A model generated the notes under the pieces. That model was not told the DNA's origin. It saw nothing but the letters and a program-made list of their open reading frames with translations, and did not search any database. The translations under genes were made by a program, and so were the position numbers. Source: Acanthornis magna (taxonomy: Eukaryota; Chordata; Aves; Passeriformes; Acanthizidae). From it: DNA of 64,000 nt. Of this stretch, positions 11,896 through 25,332 are shown one piece after another (position 1 is the first letter of the stretch; every line of letters starts with the position of its first letter). The stretch is taken from positions 2,108,001 to 2,172,000 of the forward strand of contig JAWUZG010000052.1 in the NCBI GenBank assembly GCA_036785705.1. Reading direction: 5' to 3'.

Positions 11896-14800
11896 TGTAT
11901 TTGGGAAAAGAAAACATTTCTGTGCTGCGAGAGGATGCTGGATGAAAAGTATATGCCTATGTGAGGAATAAACATCTAGTGCAGTAAACAAATGCTTAAT
12001 AGAGTTAAGCATTATCAGCTCATTAAAGTTCGATGCAAAAGTGCACAGAATGTAGAGATTACACTAACAAATAAGAACTAAAAAATAATCAAATAAAACC
12101 AGAGATAAAGCATTTAAATTTTTTGTGTTCATGTGATACATAAGCTGATGCAAGTTCTCACTGCTTCAAAATAAAGAAAAGAAAGGAGTGAATAGATGAG
12201 AACTACTTGTTTGTGGCATAAATAAATTACTTGCTGTGGGCTGCTGTGCTGTAGGCTGTACACGTACATAGCCTGTTATGAAACCCTTACAGAGGTTTTT
12301 TGGCTCATTTCCTGTACTAAGTTTTCAAAATTTCCCCACTATATTGCCATTTTCTGGAAATTCTTCATTCATTTTTCATTTCAGCTTGGATCCGGTCTTT
12401 TTTTTTTTTTCCCCTTTAGTAGTCTTATTTTCCTTTGTTGTTCTCAATTGTAGTTTTTCAAGGATTATTTACATTATAGCTGTTTTTTCCCTCTGACTCA
12501 ATTCCATGTCTTTCCTTTGGATCCTGTACTTTGGATGATCATGTTTGGTTCCAGCCTTTTTTGCTACCATGGAGGTCAACTGTGATGGAGGTCATCCGGT
12601 GGAACAGAAAAATTATCCTTTGCAACATCCAGAAAACAATTAGACACAGCTTTGGGTATCCTGCTCTATAAGAGTCTCTTTATTAGGGGATTGGACCATG
12701 GGCATACTGAAGTACTTTCTGACTCATTGATCTCATGCTCAGCTCTTACCCTGTACTGACCCAGATTCAATTCTGGAGTAAGTTCAAATGTGTAAGAAGG
12801 TTTTATTTTAACATTCAAGATGCATCAAAGGATCCAGAGACTGAGAAATGCAACTCAAGGTGAAAAGCACTCTGGAATCTTGGCTGCGTAAAGGCTCTTC
12901 TGCTGGGACTGAAAGCATACCAAGAGGTATTCATGTGTCTTTGCTTTCCAGGAGCAAATCATACTGACACACCCTCGCCATGTAATTCTTTCCTAAAATA
13001 TTATTTTATCATTCCGAAGCTGCTGAAATTGTGGCAACAGATTTCAGGAAATACCCCGTACTTTACATTTCTTATACCGGGTAAAATAGATGAGTAGATC
13101 ATATATTAATATCTTGGAGATGGAATAGCACGAGGTCTAGAAATAAAGTATTATTAGCAGAGTCCTTGATATATTGCTTCAGAAAACATTAATTTGTTAT
13201 GCCTGTCATTCCACATGCCATAAGCCAGAATCCTAAAGGTTTCTCCATAATTATTAGGGAGACTAAAATCACGCATAATCCCAATCTTACCTGTCTCCCT
13301 TATCTAATCATAGTATTTCTTTCTCCTGCCTTTCTTGTCATGTTGGTCTCTCACAGTCCCCTGATATTAGGCCTTACAGTACTATCTATGAGCTCAATCC
13401 AATTGATTCTCTGGCATTTCAGTTCTTTTATGTGTCTTTTATTTTTCAACTGATAAGGGCAAATCTTCCATTTCAGATCTTTTCTTTCAAATATCCTATA
13501 ATCATGTATTCAACATAAAATCTTGTTTTCAGAGAAAAAAATAAAAGAAAAAAGGAAAAAAAAACCCACGAAGGCTCTCACTGTACTGTGCTTTCCATGC
13601 ATTTTCATGCTCATTTCTGACTGTAGATAATTAACTCTTTGTCATTGGAACAGGTTTACATCAGCAAAGAAATTTTAATTTTAACATGTTTCACATCAGG
13701 TTTTTTTTAATCCTGATTCCATAAGCTTATGCAATCTTAATGGGATATATATGTGCCTTCATGTGCTTGTTCATGTGTCTGCATGTTTGCATGACTATAG
13801 GCAAATTCTTTAAATTGTATTGAGCAGTGTTGCTGATTTCAAAGTGAGTCCAACAACTATGAAGAAGCATTAAAAAATATTTTCTTTAACTTTCATGGAG
13901 CCATGGAGCAGTAGAGAATTACCCTTTCTAATGCTTCTACTCAGAGCTGAATAAGCTCGACCTACTAAGGAAAGAATTCACGATGGGGAAACCTGTACTA
14001 CAGTGGCATAATTTCTTCTGTCCATGTTTAGTACTTCTGTGGATTATTACGTTTTTCTTTCTTTTCATTACCAAATTTCACTCTTCTTCCTCCTCCACTC
14101 AATTGATTTGCTTTTGTTTAATTACTAGAAATAGATTGAGAACAAATATGAAGGACATTGAAACGAAAATGTTAAACACATTTTCCTCAGAACTTTTTAA
14201 GGGAAAAAAAACAGCAACAAAAGAAGATCCTTTTTTATTGCCTCTTATTCCACCATCACTGTTTTATAGCTTCTTCTAACAAGGATACAGTCAGGCCTTT
14301 CTGATGCTGTCAGCTTTTCAGCTGCATACAAGCAGTATACTGCATTTGTTGAGGGAGGGCATAGCACAGCACTGCCAATCACTAAAATGATATCAGTTCT
14401 ATGCTTTGGATACTTTGGATCAGTTCTATACTTTGGATAGAAAGCAATAACCTAACACCAAGGTGATGCATAAAATAATGTAATTTTAGCTGAACTAAAG
14501 TTGTAGTACCTGATCTCCTCCTAACATATGAGCTCTAATGACGATAAAGACATTATACATTCTGTATGTTGCCTTCTGTACCCTTTTGGGAGATTCTGTT
14601 TCCTACTACCCTGCTATATGCCAAGCTAGCACACTTTGCATGGCACACAGCTGTGGTTTCTCCCTTGAAGAAGTGAGAAGCTCTCTCTTCATGCTTCACT
14701 GGCTCCTCAGACCTTCTGCAAAATCTTTCAAAGACATGTGAAATAACACTGTGAGTATGGGGAGCTGACACAGTGCTCAGTGAGTCGCTTTGCTTCTGGC

Positions 14801-16634
14801 AGCGATATAGTGAGATTCTCAAAGTGCTGTCTCTATTCAGATCCCCCATTTCTTGGTTGTTTCCTCCACCTCTTGCTAAGATGCACTGTGTTGCCCGAGC
14901 GCCTCAGGTCAGCTTTGCATCTGGGGCTTCTTTCTACCATACATGGTCTGTTCAGTCTTGGAACCCTTCCAGGGAATTCATTCACATAATGTGTAAATGT
15001 CAGCCTAAGTCAGCCTAAAGCTACTATAAGGAATTTAAATCTACAGATAAACAAGATGGAGACACAGGAAGGACAGGGTGCCTAGTTTAGGCTTACTGTA
15101 GATTTGCGTTTTTCTCTAAATTTGGTCATAAAGCATCCTAAAAATTGGCTTAAGCTTTTGCATTGCCACTTGCCCTCCCTTCCTGTGAATGTTAGTTTAC
15201 CACACCAACCAGCTAAGGCACAGGACTTAATCTGTTCAGTAGCTAAGAATTTTGTCAAACCTTATTGTTCTTGTATCCAACACCTTCAAGAGAAACTGCT
15301 TACCTCTGATTACATAAAAATGAAACCTTTCATTTCTTGAAAGGTATTAAATGCTAAACTACAAAACATCTCTAGAAAACAGGTTGTCTGTCTCCTGTGA
15401 TCCTTTTTCTGTTCCTATGAGAAAGGTAATCAATGAACGACTTGAACCTGATACTGTTCTGCCAATCTTGAAAAAATCCAGAAAGCTCAGAAGTACATAA
15501 AAGTTAATTATTAACAGTAATACTATACAGTACGTTCATTATATTCCATGTAGAAGAATATTTTTCAGACAAGCTATATCTTGAAAGGCTTTTCGAAGTC
15601 ATAACATACACCTCAGAGATCCAAATAATAGCAACTGAAAAGAAAGATCAAAAGGACAAGAACCAGTGAAGAACTATTTTAAGGTGTGGTTTGTAAATGG
15701 ATAGAGAGGCAGAATGTGATAAAAAAAAATTTGTAACAACAAATTATAGTGACAGAATTTTAGCAAGAAACTATGGGCAGATGTTATACAAATGAAAAAG
15801 GAAGACACTGCGGAGGTTGATGAAGTACTGAGATATAAATAAAAAGCCAGAATGATCCCTACCAGGCTTTCCCTTTCAATTGTGCAGGAAATGTGCAAGC
15901 AATTTTGTTGGAAACATATCTGCCACTTAAATGGTAAATATTTTAAATGTTCCCTGAGTTGTAACAGTTTTCCATAGTTTGCTTTTAGCAATGCATACTT
16001 CTGGAAAGCTTTCCTTACAAAAAGAAGAAATATGAAATCCATTGAAACCCAAATTTTTGCTAAACTTTTTTTATTTAGCTACTTTATAATAATGCAGTAA
16101 AAAACGAATTCTATATGTAAAATTTATGAAAACTGTGATAAGAGTCATCTCATCTCAATCTGGCATTTCCAATAGAGAACCTGACATCTGACCTAGCCAC
16201 CCAGGGGTCCTTTAGTCTCTGGAGAGAAACAAAAAAATTTGGTTCATGATTCATCTCTCTCTGCACATCTGCACCAAGTTAGATGAATGGTGCCCTGCAG
16301 CGATTATTTTTCCCTCTTCAGAGAACTGAGGACATTTCATTTCAGCTCCTACACTGAAAACCTCTGTAGATAAATGAGAAGAAACCTCTCCTGGGCACCA
16401 CAGACTCCATAAACCATGAGATCACTTGTTTCCCTCCTTATGTATGGCCTGAGATAGCCAAATTTCTAGCTGTGCTGTCTCATATTAGACACGTGTTTGA
16501 GCAGGATTCAGGTCTTAATGCATCATAACACTAAGAAAAAAACATGCCTTGGATGAGTTTTAATACCATGTTTTTAAAAGTTTTCAAGGGAAAATCATCT
16601 TGAATGCGATCATATGGCACACACACAACAACTG
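11896..16634. other. single-copy DNA, no gene recognised
   Basis: About 4.7 kb with no recognised gene. It includes a short tandem duplication at 14392-14438 and several T-rich tracts. Frames of up to 122 codons (for example 15674-16042, minus) are hydrophobic by composition and match no family I know. Confidence 0.55.
14392..14438. repeat. short tandem duplication, period 27
   Basis: A 20-bp word is present at 14392-14411 and again at 14419-14438 with one difference (TATGCTTTGGAT versus TATACTTTGGAT), separated by ACTTTGG. It looks like a local replication-slippage duplication in otherwise single-copy DNA. Confidence 0.8.
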
Positions 16635-17644
16635 AGGGATCAGGTCTAGCCAGCATGAGTTTAGAAAAGGCAGATCCTGCCTGACCACCCTGATATTTAT
16701 GAGCAGGTGACCCACCTGATGGATGCAGGGAAGGCTGTTGTCTGCCTTGATTTCAGCAAGGCCTTTGACACCGTCTCCCACAGCACCCTCCTGGAAAAAC
16801 TGGCAGCCCATGGCTTGGACAGATGCACTCTTCTCTGGATTAAGAACTGGCTGGATGGCTGGGCTCAGAGTGTAATTGTTCAATGGTGCCACACCCATCC
16901 GGTGTTCTGTCACTGGTAGTGTCCCCCAGGCATCACTGTTGGGCCCAATCCTTTTTAATATCTTATTGGTGATCTGGATGAGATGATTGAATGTTCCCTC
17001 AGTAAGTTTGACAATGACACCAAGTTGGGTGGGAGTGTTGATCTGCTGGAGGAGAGAAAAGCTCTCTTTTCTTTGGGCCATGGGCCCAGGCCAAGGCCAC
17101 CTGTATGAGGTTCAACAAGGACAAGTGCCAGGCCTGTCTTTGGGTCACAGCAGTGCCACAGGCTGGGCAAAGAGCGGCTGCACAGCTGTCCAGCAGGAAA
17201 GGACCTGGGGATGCTGGTTGACAGCAGCTGAACATGACCCAGCAGAGTGCCCAGGTGGCCGAGAAGACCAGTGCCATCCTGGCCTGTAGCAACAACAGTG
17301 TGACCAGCAGGACCAGGGCAGTGACCATCCCCCTGCACTGGGCACTGGTGACGCCACACCGTGAATCCTGTGTCCAGTTCTAGGCCCCTCAAACCAAGAC
17401 ATTGAGGTGCTGGAGCGTGCCCAGAGAAGGGCAATGGAGCTGGGGAAGGGTCTGGAGCACAGGTGTGATGAGGAGTAGCTGAGGGAGCTGGGAGGTGGCA
17501 AAGCTGGCATCCCTGAGAGTGTTCAAGAAACCACTGGACATGGCAACTAGTGCCATGGTCTGGTTGACATGGTGGTGTTCAGTCAAAGGTTGGACTTGAT
17601 GACCTCAGAGGTCTTTTCCAACTTAACTGATTCTGTGGTTCTGC
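16635..17644 (+). mobile_element. CR1 LINE, about 1 kb, 5'-truncated and internally deleted
   Basis: The longest CR1 copy in the window. It starts within the reverse-transcriptase domain (AGCCAGCATGAGTTTAGAAAAGGCAGATCCTGCCTGACC) and runs through the palm motifs, the PVLG/FNI region and LNMTQQSAQVAEKTSAILA-type sequence. It ends at the canonical 3' end, GACCTCAGAGGTCTTTTCCAACTTAACTGATTCTGTGGTT. Near 17490-17505 the sequence jumps from GAGGGAGCTGGGAG to GGCATCCCTGAGAG, missing roughly 250 bp of the usual C-terminal coding part. Frameshifts and stops make it inactive. A 5' end at this point is typical of incomplete target-primed reverse transcription. Confidence 0.95.
16707..16919 (+). pseudogene. 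CR1 reverse-transcriptase fragment (RT domains 2-3)
   Basis: This 70-codon open stretch is the best preserved coding piece of the CR1 at 16635-17644. It contains VVCLDFSKAFDTVSHSTLLEKL, a hallmark of non-LTR reverse transcriptases, where the first catalytic aspartate of the palm is the D of LDFSKAFD. LAAHGLD and LWIKNWLDGWAQSV follow, as in CR1 RT. The second catalytic block (FADD) should lie about 100 residues on; around 17000-17020 the DNA reads KFDNDTKLGG in another frame, so the block has decayed. The ATG at 16707 lies inside the domain and is not a real start. Non-functional. Confidence 0.85.
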
Positions 17645-18960
17645 AAAAAAAAAATTACCTCTCACACATAGGCTGAACAAACTGCCTATAAATCCAAGTT
17701 TTAAAATTTAATGCCAACTGCTTTCCTATCACAGTACAGTATCTGATAATTGCTGAGCTTAAATTGACATTTGCCTAACTCTGCTACCAGTCACAGCTCT
17801 GGAGTTAGCAGTAGGGTATATGAGAAATGACCTATTTGCAGCATTTATAGTCTGGATAAAATACTGTGACAGACATTTTCATTTGAGTCTGTGTCCAATT
17901 GCCTTGATATTGACTTTCCCAGGTTCAGTTGTCAATTAATAAAACAAGCATGGGATTTTTAAAGATGTTTTGAATAGTTTAAATTACATTCATTTTCTTG
18001 GTTTTCCACAGTGACCATAAAATGAATAATCTTGATGCAATCTCTGTTTTTTAAGGATTGGACACGTTTAAATCTGAGACTTCTTGGTTATACTGTGTGA
18101 TCATTGTCTTATATTTATTAGGTGTGTGTGGTAAAAGGGGTACTGACATTCAGAAGCTCCATCTGAATTGACTTAATCAAACTTGAAGACAATGATTTCT
18201 GACAAAGAGATTAATCTCAGGTATGGACTGTTATACTCTCTGTTTGCATATACAAAAAGTGCCTTGGATGTTGGTCAAGTTGCCTATAAATATGCAATGA
18301 GTAATGATAAAACCAGCCAATGTAGCATCCATGAACCTCAGACCCAATTTCATATCAGTCTCCACATGTTCCTATCATTACACTGTTAAGCTTTGTGGTA
18401 TATGTTACAGGAATATTTTACAGATAAAAAACCTACAGACATATTTTTTAATTAGGTTCTGCCACCATCTCTGCTCCACAAACACACCTGTACTGGCTTT
18501 AATTTTATGATGATTATCTCCAGGACATTTCTTGAAACAAAAAGAAAGAAGAAATGTCCCTAGCTCGAGGGTGATAGGCTTCTTTATCTGAAACAAACTA
18601 GTTCTATGCTGCCAGAAAATGGAAAAAAACCCCAAACTTGCTGATAGACTGGAATAAAATTTAAGATATACATATAAATATGTTTGTTTGAATATATGAA
18701 CATCAGATTCTACTTCATAACAATGCTGAGCTTGTTTTTCTGTGGAAGTTCCTTAATAAAATGTAGAAAGGCCACATAACATAAGATGGTCATCAAAATT
18801 GTGGCTGTATGTATTAAGAGCATTTATTGATCATTAAATGCATAGGATGACCCAAGTAAGAATTCTGTTCTGCAGTGTTTGATGCCCTAGCCAGAGTGAC
18901 TTGGGATGGTCTGTGCTTTTGTGTGCATGGCACACCAACAGAGGGTTGCTCAGGGGAGCT
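17645..18960. other. single-copy DNA, no gene recognised
   Basis: About 1.3 kb. It starts with a short A-tract directly after the CR1 end (17646-17655). I recognise no gene or repeat in the rest. Confidence 0.55.
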
Positions 18961-19087
18961 ATGGATGCCTCATCCCTGGCAGTGTTCAAGGTCAGGCTGG
19001 TTGGGGCTCTGAGCAGCCATGGCAGGGGTCTGGAACAAGATGAACTTTGGAGTCCCTTTCAACCCAAACAGCTCTATGATTCTATGA
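18961..19087 (+). mobile_element. CR1 LINE 3' tail fragment
   Basis: Sense-strand order ATGGATGCCTCATCCCTGGCAGTGTTCAAGG, CAGGCTGGTTGGGGCTCTGAGCA, CATGGCAGGGGTCTGGAACAAGATGA, CCTTTCAACCCAAACAGC, ending CTATGATTCTATGA. This is the full CR1 3' terminus including the tandem ATTCTATG unit, about 127 bp long. Confidence 0.93.
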
Positions 19088-19603
19088 AGTCATCAGTGGG
19101 TGTATTTCAGTGCATTTTTCCCTTCAAATTAACCATTCACTCAGTCCATACCTAAACTGAGCAAATATTCTTGAGGATGAAATCATAAACTCTTGCTTGG
19201 AATGTGAAAAGCCCAACCCTGACTGCCATCCATGAGGACATGAAAAAGACCTCATGCTGGCTCATCTTGAGTGTATTGTGCCTGCAATATTGCTCATCAC
19301 AAATTAACATCAAAGAGGGTATCTAGAGAGGATTTAAATAGAATTCTGATATTTTTCATTTGTCAATTCAGCATTTATTGCAGCAAAAATAATGTCACGC
19401 ATTGACACAGCCACCACTAGATTTTCCATTTGACTTTTCACAGAGAACTTTATAGATTTTGTGATTTAAATTTCCTTTGACATTTTTTATTACACAGTTT
19501 TGAAAAAATGTCAAAAGGTAGGAAGGGAACAATGAGTAGTATCAGAAAAATGGAGAATGTCATGAAAGAGGCAGCCTTTTGGGTTTGAAGGAAAAAAAAT
19601 CTC

Positions 19604-19634
19604 TTCCTTTCTATAAAAAAATTATAGAAAGGAA
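19604..19634. repeat. perfect inverted repeat, 13-bp arms, 5-nt A spacer
   Basis: TTCCTTTCTATAA at 19604-19616 and its exact reverse complement TTATAGAAAGGAA at 19622-19634 flank AAAAA. A 14-bp palindrome, ATAATAGCTATTAT, follows at once (19634-19647). The arms are too short for a microRNA precursor. I see no flanking target duplication that would make it the termini of a small transposon. Confidence 0.9.
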
Positions 19635-20613
19635 TAATAGCTATTATACAGTGGGCATTAAATGTAACTTACAGGGAATAAGCAAGGTTACAGAAATGTT
19701 ATTGAGGCTGAAAAACTGAACAACTCTTAATGGTTTACCTTGAAAACCAAATTTTTTGTCTCAACACACTAAATGCCACAGACATCCTCTGTGATTGTGT
19801 AAAAAATGTCAATGTGACAGTTAATTGACAATGGCCTTACTGCTTCTCAGAGGAAAAAGTCACTGTAATACCTCACAATGAAATGCATTAGGCAGCCTAA
19901 ATGTTCTGATTGCTACCAGCTTCCCTTACAACTGATTATATTTGTGGGATTGTTAGAATATGGCTTATAATGAGAAATCAACTCAACCTTGACAACAGAA
20001 GGATGTTAGGTTCTCTTTAGTTAACCTCTGAATGTTATGAATTATTGCACAGAGAGATATTCAATTGCAATGCATGCAGATCAAATCCTCGCTTCTATTA
20101 TTTTTTCAGTTGTTTACAGAACATCAAGTTCATACCTATCAGGGTTTTTTTAACTATTATGTGAATAATTAAATCATACTGTCTCCCCTGTACATCCCTG
20201 CAGGACTGAGTAACATCTCTGTGGTTTCCTAATATTTGGTCTATAATCCATATTATTCCCAAAGACATTTTCAGTAATGTAGCTCTGCTCAGAGTTTCTT
20301 ACAAGTTTTTTTCAAGCTTTTCCTATTTTTCATGGCAAGGGAATTCATTTTATAGTGTGTAACAATGTGTATCTGGTATTTCAGTAAACAAAGAGAAGCT
20401 TTGCCGCAGAAGTTATTTCAGGACCCAGTTTTTGAAAGGCAGCTATTTTGCAATTTGAGATTTTGTGCATTTCACAGTCCAGAAGTATGTAGCTATTACA
20501 AAACTAAATGTGTTTTATGTATAGATTTCTGCTTGGAATCACTGATTTTCCACACAACAGGGACTTCTGTCTCAGGGCTAAAAAAATCTTTCAAAAAAAA
20601 AAAAAGTAGTTTG

Positions 20614-20650
20614 TTAGGTTTTTTTAATAAAATCTTTAAAAAAAACCTAA
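20614..20650. repeat. A/T-rich inverted repeat, 12-bp arms
   Basis: TTAGGTTTTTTT at 20614-20625 pairs exactly with AAAAAAACCTAA at 20639-20650 across a 13-nt loop. An A-tract lies just upstream (20593-20605). Confidence 0.8.
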
Positions 20651-23600
20651 TCAATAGCAAAATTACCTTTATTTACTGTGCAGCATAGGCTGTATGTGTA
20701 TAGGTTGTACAGTTTACACACCTTCATTTCTACATGACACTTTGGGGTCAATTCAGCTGCTAGATAACATCAAAATCTGGAAGATTGTGTTGCAATATAC
20801 TCTCAACACTGCAGCTCTGTGGGAGTCTAACAATTCAGTCAGCAGTAGATGCTTCAAGAGAAAGGGTGGAGTCAGGATATTTACAGTCCTTATCTAGAAA
20901 TCTGCTGATGATGCTGTTGTACCTCCACTGAATTGTTGATTTTGTTCCAACTTAGTTGCACCAATGAATGAATTTTAAGGCTTAGGACATTACAGAGGAT
21001 GAACTGAGAGAATATACATCAGGCCCAACTCTTAAAACTGAGCAATGAGAAGCAAGACAGAGAAGAAAAATTGAGAGGGCTTTTCTATTGTTACTATTTT
21101 CAAACACCTTGATAAATTCAATGTTATTGTTTTCATTGTTCTCATGCCATTCACCAAGAGTTTTCTTCAATATTTATAATGTTAATATTAGTTTTAAAAG
21201 AACAAAGGGATTTTATAATATGTTCCTACATTCTGAAGATTTTTCTTATCAGGGTTGGAGTAGAAAGACAAATTCATGACTGAGTTGTGATCGTCTTCTT
21301 CATCCAGAAATTACAGTGGTAGTCTAATAAAACATATGACAATGAGAAAAAGTGTTTTTGCTACTGAATACACACTTTCTTGTCCTTGTTTTTACTACTA
21401 CTATAGTAGCTTAGCGTTTCATTTAACACTCATGCAAATTTATTGAATAAATAATGATTACCCAATCTGCAAGTCAGTTTGAAGTATTAAGATGCTAAGC
21501 TTTCATATTGGGTCAAAAATCCTCCCCCCACAAAAGCAAGAAAACCCAAAGCCAGCTGTATTAAAGCAAACCTGTAAAGACCTACCTTTCCTTGCAATGC
21601 TAGTGGGTGCAATTGTAATATTATGTTAATGAACTTTGGGAATTAATGATTTAAGAATTCCTAGCCTCTCAGCTTTGATCCATTAGTGGGTATAGATTCA
21701 GTGGGAGTTAGCACAATTGGGCAAAAGCTGCCTAAGTGGAAAATTGATCCTGGTAAGTGCTAGCTTACTTGGTTGACACATTAATGGTTCCTGTTTTAGT
21801 GCTTTGAACTTTTGCTCTGTGATAATGTGAGTTCAAGTCCCACTTGGGATGTTGAACTTTCAGTAAAGTCTTAGAGTGAACAGGGGGGAATCTGTCATTC
21901 CTTTACATTTTAATTAAAAGGATAAGTTGAAAGCAATGGAGAAAATATAATGAAATTACCATCACCATCATCTAGCTCTGCAACTGGGAAATAGACCTGT
22001 CCTGTCATTTAGTCATGGGAATGGTTGGTTAGGGACTTGAAGCAGGCACTGACAAGTATTAAAAGGTGCTACATCCAAAGTCTGAGCTCCTCAGTCACTG
22101 CATCCCTTTTTGCCCAGCCTGCTGGAAATAAAAAAAGTAAGAAAGAAAAGAACCCCAACATAATTCCCATGACTTTGAACAGAGTTTGCACTTCTACCAC
22201 TTATTAATCAGACATAATATAAATAAAATGAAATAAATGAATAATTTCAAGTACACCTTGCAGACTAATTAAATAGTTCTCCTAGAACTCTAGGGAGATG
22301 GGCAATTAACTATTTTCCCAAACAGATAATTTATAAAAGTTGGGTAGAGAGATGAACTAAGGAAAGACACCCAGGGAGTCACAGTTAATGATAATGTGGA
22401 ACTTCCTCAGGTCCCATCCTTTGCTAAGATTTGTTGAGTGAAACTGAAATCTACAGAGGAAAAATTGCATTTTCCTGGGTTATTAAACAAGGCTTTTACA
22501 AGTAGGAAAGTAATATCAGATTTGAAAAGATTTAAACAATAATTCCTCCTTCTTTTACCCTCAACATCCATTTCTGCCTCAGTAAAACCCAAAATTTAAC
22601 CCTTTAATAGCAGAAAGCTTTGAGGCCTCTCTGAGGTTAATATCACTGTACATGTATCTTTCAAGAAATTCAGCTCAGAAGCACAAGATATCTTTGTATA
22701 AGCTTTCAAATTTGGATTGTTACAAAGATTTATGGGCATGAAAACTTTCTCCTTGAAAACCTTACCCAAATTTCAGAACAAAAATTTACACAGGTTTCAA
22801 ATTAATTTGTAAGGTCCATTGAACTTTCATTTTCCAGTTTCTAAGCAGGGCATCCGCCAGAAATCACAAAACTTCTGCTTTGTTTTGCAGACTCTTTAGG
22901 TCTGAATAAATGTTTGATCTTTTGTATAATTATCCAAGTTGACCTTGAGGTTTCTCTTAGGTTTCCTACTGCATAAGAGGAAAAAAAAAACAAACTCTCC
23001 CTGCCACTGGTAGGTAGCATTTTTATTTCTAAAATGGTCAGAACTGAATGACTACAAGTCTGTAACGTAAGCACTGGTAATTATTCTTGTCATCTTCACG
23101 GCAGGATGACCAGGGCAAATGAAAAAAATTATATGTGGTTAACTCTGGCATTAAAATATTAACGTCAAAACTACCTCGGATGGCTAAACACCGCCAAATA
23201 TAAGTCTCCACTGTACAGCCCTTGGTGTATCATCAATTCAAAAAAGACAAAGAAAACTCTTTTCAAGTGGAAGGCTTATCCACATTTTTAATGTCCAATT
23301 TGCTTCTGAAATAACATCTTTCAGCAGACAGACATAACTGTTCATGGGTTGTTCTCACAATTGCTTTTATTACACTGAGCCCAAGAGCTCATAAACAGGC
23401 TCTAATTAGATTTCTTTCATATTTTTAACCACCTTCTAGAGTGTTCTCATCTAGTCATCTGTTGCCAAGCTTATAAAATTTGTTTACTGCTCTAAAATTT
23501 GGTGGATATTGTAAGCAAAAATTACAAATTATTTGGATCCCTAGAAAAGCCTGGGCAAAATAATTTTAGAAGGAAAATGAATGGAAAAACCCATACACCA

Positions 23601-25332
23601 TCTTTCTTTCTTTATTTTAATGGTTGATCCTAAGGCAGTATTAATTCAATCATGCTGCTAACAGGTAGAAGGGCTGGAAGGTTCTCCATGTACTGTGGGA
23701 CTTAAATGTAGCTGTTGGCTTTTGGTCATGGTGGCTTGGCATTGCTTGGCTTTCAGCTTGTGTGAAGTCATATTAAATTCAATGAGAAATAGCTCACAGT
23801 TACATGGACCACTGCCTGAACACTAAGGCTGGCTTCCTGCTGCCAATCAAGTCCTCTTCTTAAACACTGCCACCATGACATACAAAAATACGGAGGATAA
23901 TCACCCAGTTTGGCGAACTTGACTGTTTATCTCGTATTTATTATCAAGGAGATTTTGGGGACTTCAGGAAGGTCTCAGTCCGAGGGTTTCAGAGGTCATA
24001 TTAAAGAGATGGCAATACTAAATGTTTTATCCTTGACTGCCCAACAGAAAAGAATGTACCTTTAATTATGGGATCAAAACTAAGCTAGTATTTATAAGTT
24101 TTGTTAAACTGGGCTACAATTGGATATATAACTAGTGCTCAATGTCCAGCTAAATACTTTCCCAACCAAAACACTCTGGCAATGTTTGCAGTGATGTTTA
24201 GGCAAAGCCAGACATCTACTTTGCATAAGGTGGTCTGTATCTGAAAAGCAAACCACTCTCCCAAATAGAGGATTTATGATCAGACACATCCTTTCAGTCT
24301 TTCTTCCCAAAACTTCAGGCATGCCTTTGCCATTATATACCTGAAAGAAAATTAATAAATAATAGAAAAAAAAGTGGGTGCCCTCTGCCCTCTAATCCCA
24401 ACCAATATTTGCTCATATTATCTGACAGAAAGGCCAAACACAGAGAAAATGAATTCCTGGTATCTGATAAATAAGTGGGATTTATTTACACAAATTTGTT
24501 TAATTCTGGTCTCCTGCTTGTCTGCTGGTTCATCTGCTCTATTTCACTCATTTCATGCAGCAAAGGGTTTTTCAATTATAAATCTGGGCAGCACAGTATA
24601 TTTGAGTGTTCTGTCAACTTGATTTGTTTTTATGCCTGTAATGAATTTTAAACTCCCTCCTCAAAAGTCAGCATGTACAATCTGGAAATAGAGCTTCTGG
24701 CTTTTTTGGTGGGATTACAAAAACCAGATAAATGGGAAAATACTGAAGATAACTATATCAACCCTACAGGAGCCAGTGATAAATCCCAATAGACTGAGAA
24801 CAGTATAAAGCTCCTTATCCTCCTGTTTATTTACTCACTATCCTCCATAGTCTCCTCCTTCTCTTTCTTATTTAATCCATTTTATTTATTAATGAGTCTC
24901 TGATCATTGTTTATATGCTACACTGAACACTTAAGAAAAGCTAAGCAACAATTGGTTTAAATAGTTAAAATTTTTGGGCTTGATAATTTCAATTACCAGA
25001 AACCAGACTACAGGATTCCTTTCTGGCAGTGAAGTTTCTCATGGGAAAGAGCAGGAAAAGGTGTCTACAACTTTGGGCATAAGGTCCTCATTCATGATGA
25101 AGCTACATCAAGCTGAGATCATAAGGGCTGAGCAATTTCTCCTGGAGAAGACCAGGACTGGGTTCTCAAGGGAAACTGGGATTTTTGTCTTGGCCTTTTC
25201 TCTCATCTCAAGATGCAGGACGAATGGAAGGCACATTTTCAACATCATATGTGTGCACACATATATTTTTGTAGCTAAGACTATGCCCTGGGCATGTAAG
25301 GATTACCCTAGGGAACTGAGGTTGTGTTATTT

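Larger units (their letters stand above)
19088..25332. other. single-copy DNA, no gene recognised
   Basis: About 6.2 kb without a recognisable gene, CR1 or LTR. It contains a perfect 13-bp-arm inverted repeat at 19604-19634 with an adjacent 14-bp palindrome, and an A/T-rich inverted repeat at 20614-20650. The frame at 24974-25468 (164 codons, plus) is chance sequence that runs into the CR1 beginning at 25333. Confidence 0.55.

Noticed and set aside
12640..12770. TCTTTATTAGGGG stretch as an antisense LTR poly(A) region
   Set aside because: No TG/CA ends, flanking duplication or family landmarks could be found around it.
16584..17510. Several frames of 100-165 codons, mostly on the minus strand
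   Set aside because: They are antisense or out-of-frame shadows of the CR1 reverse-transcriptase region.
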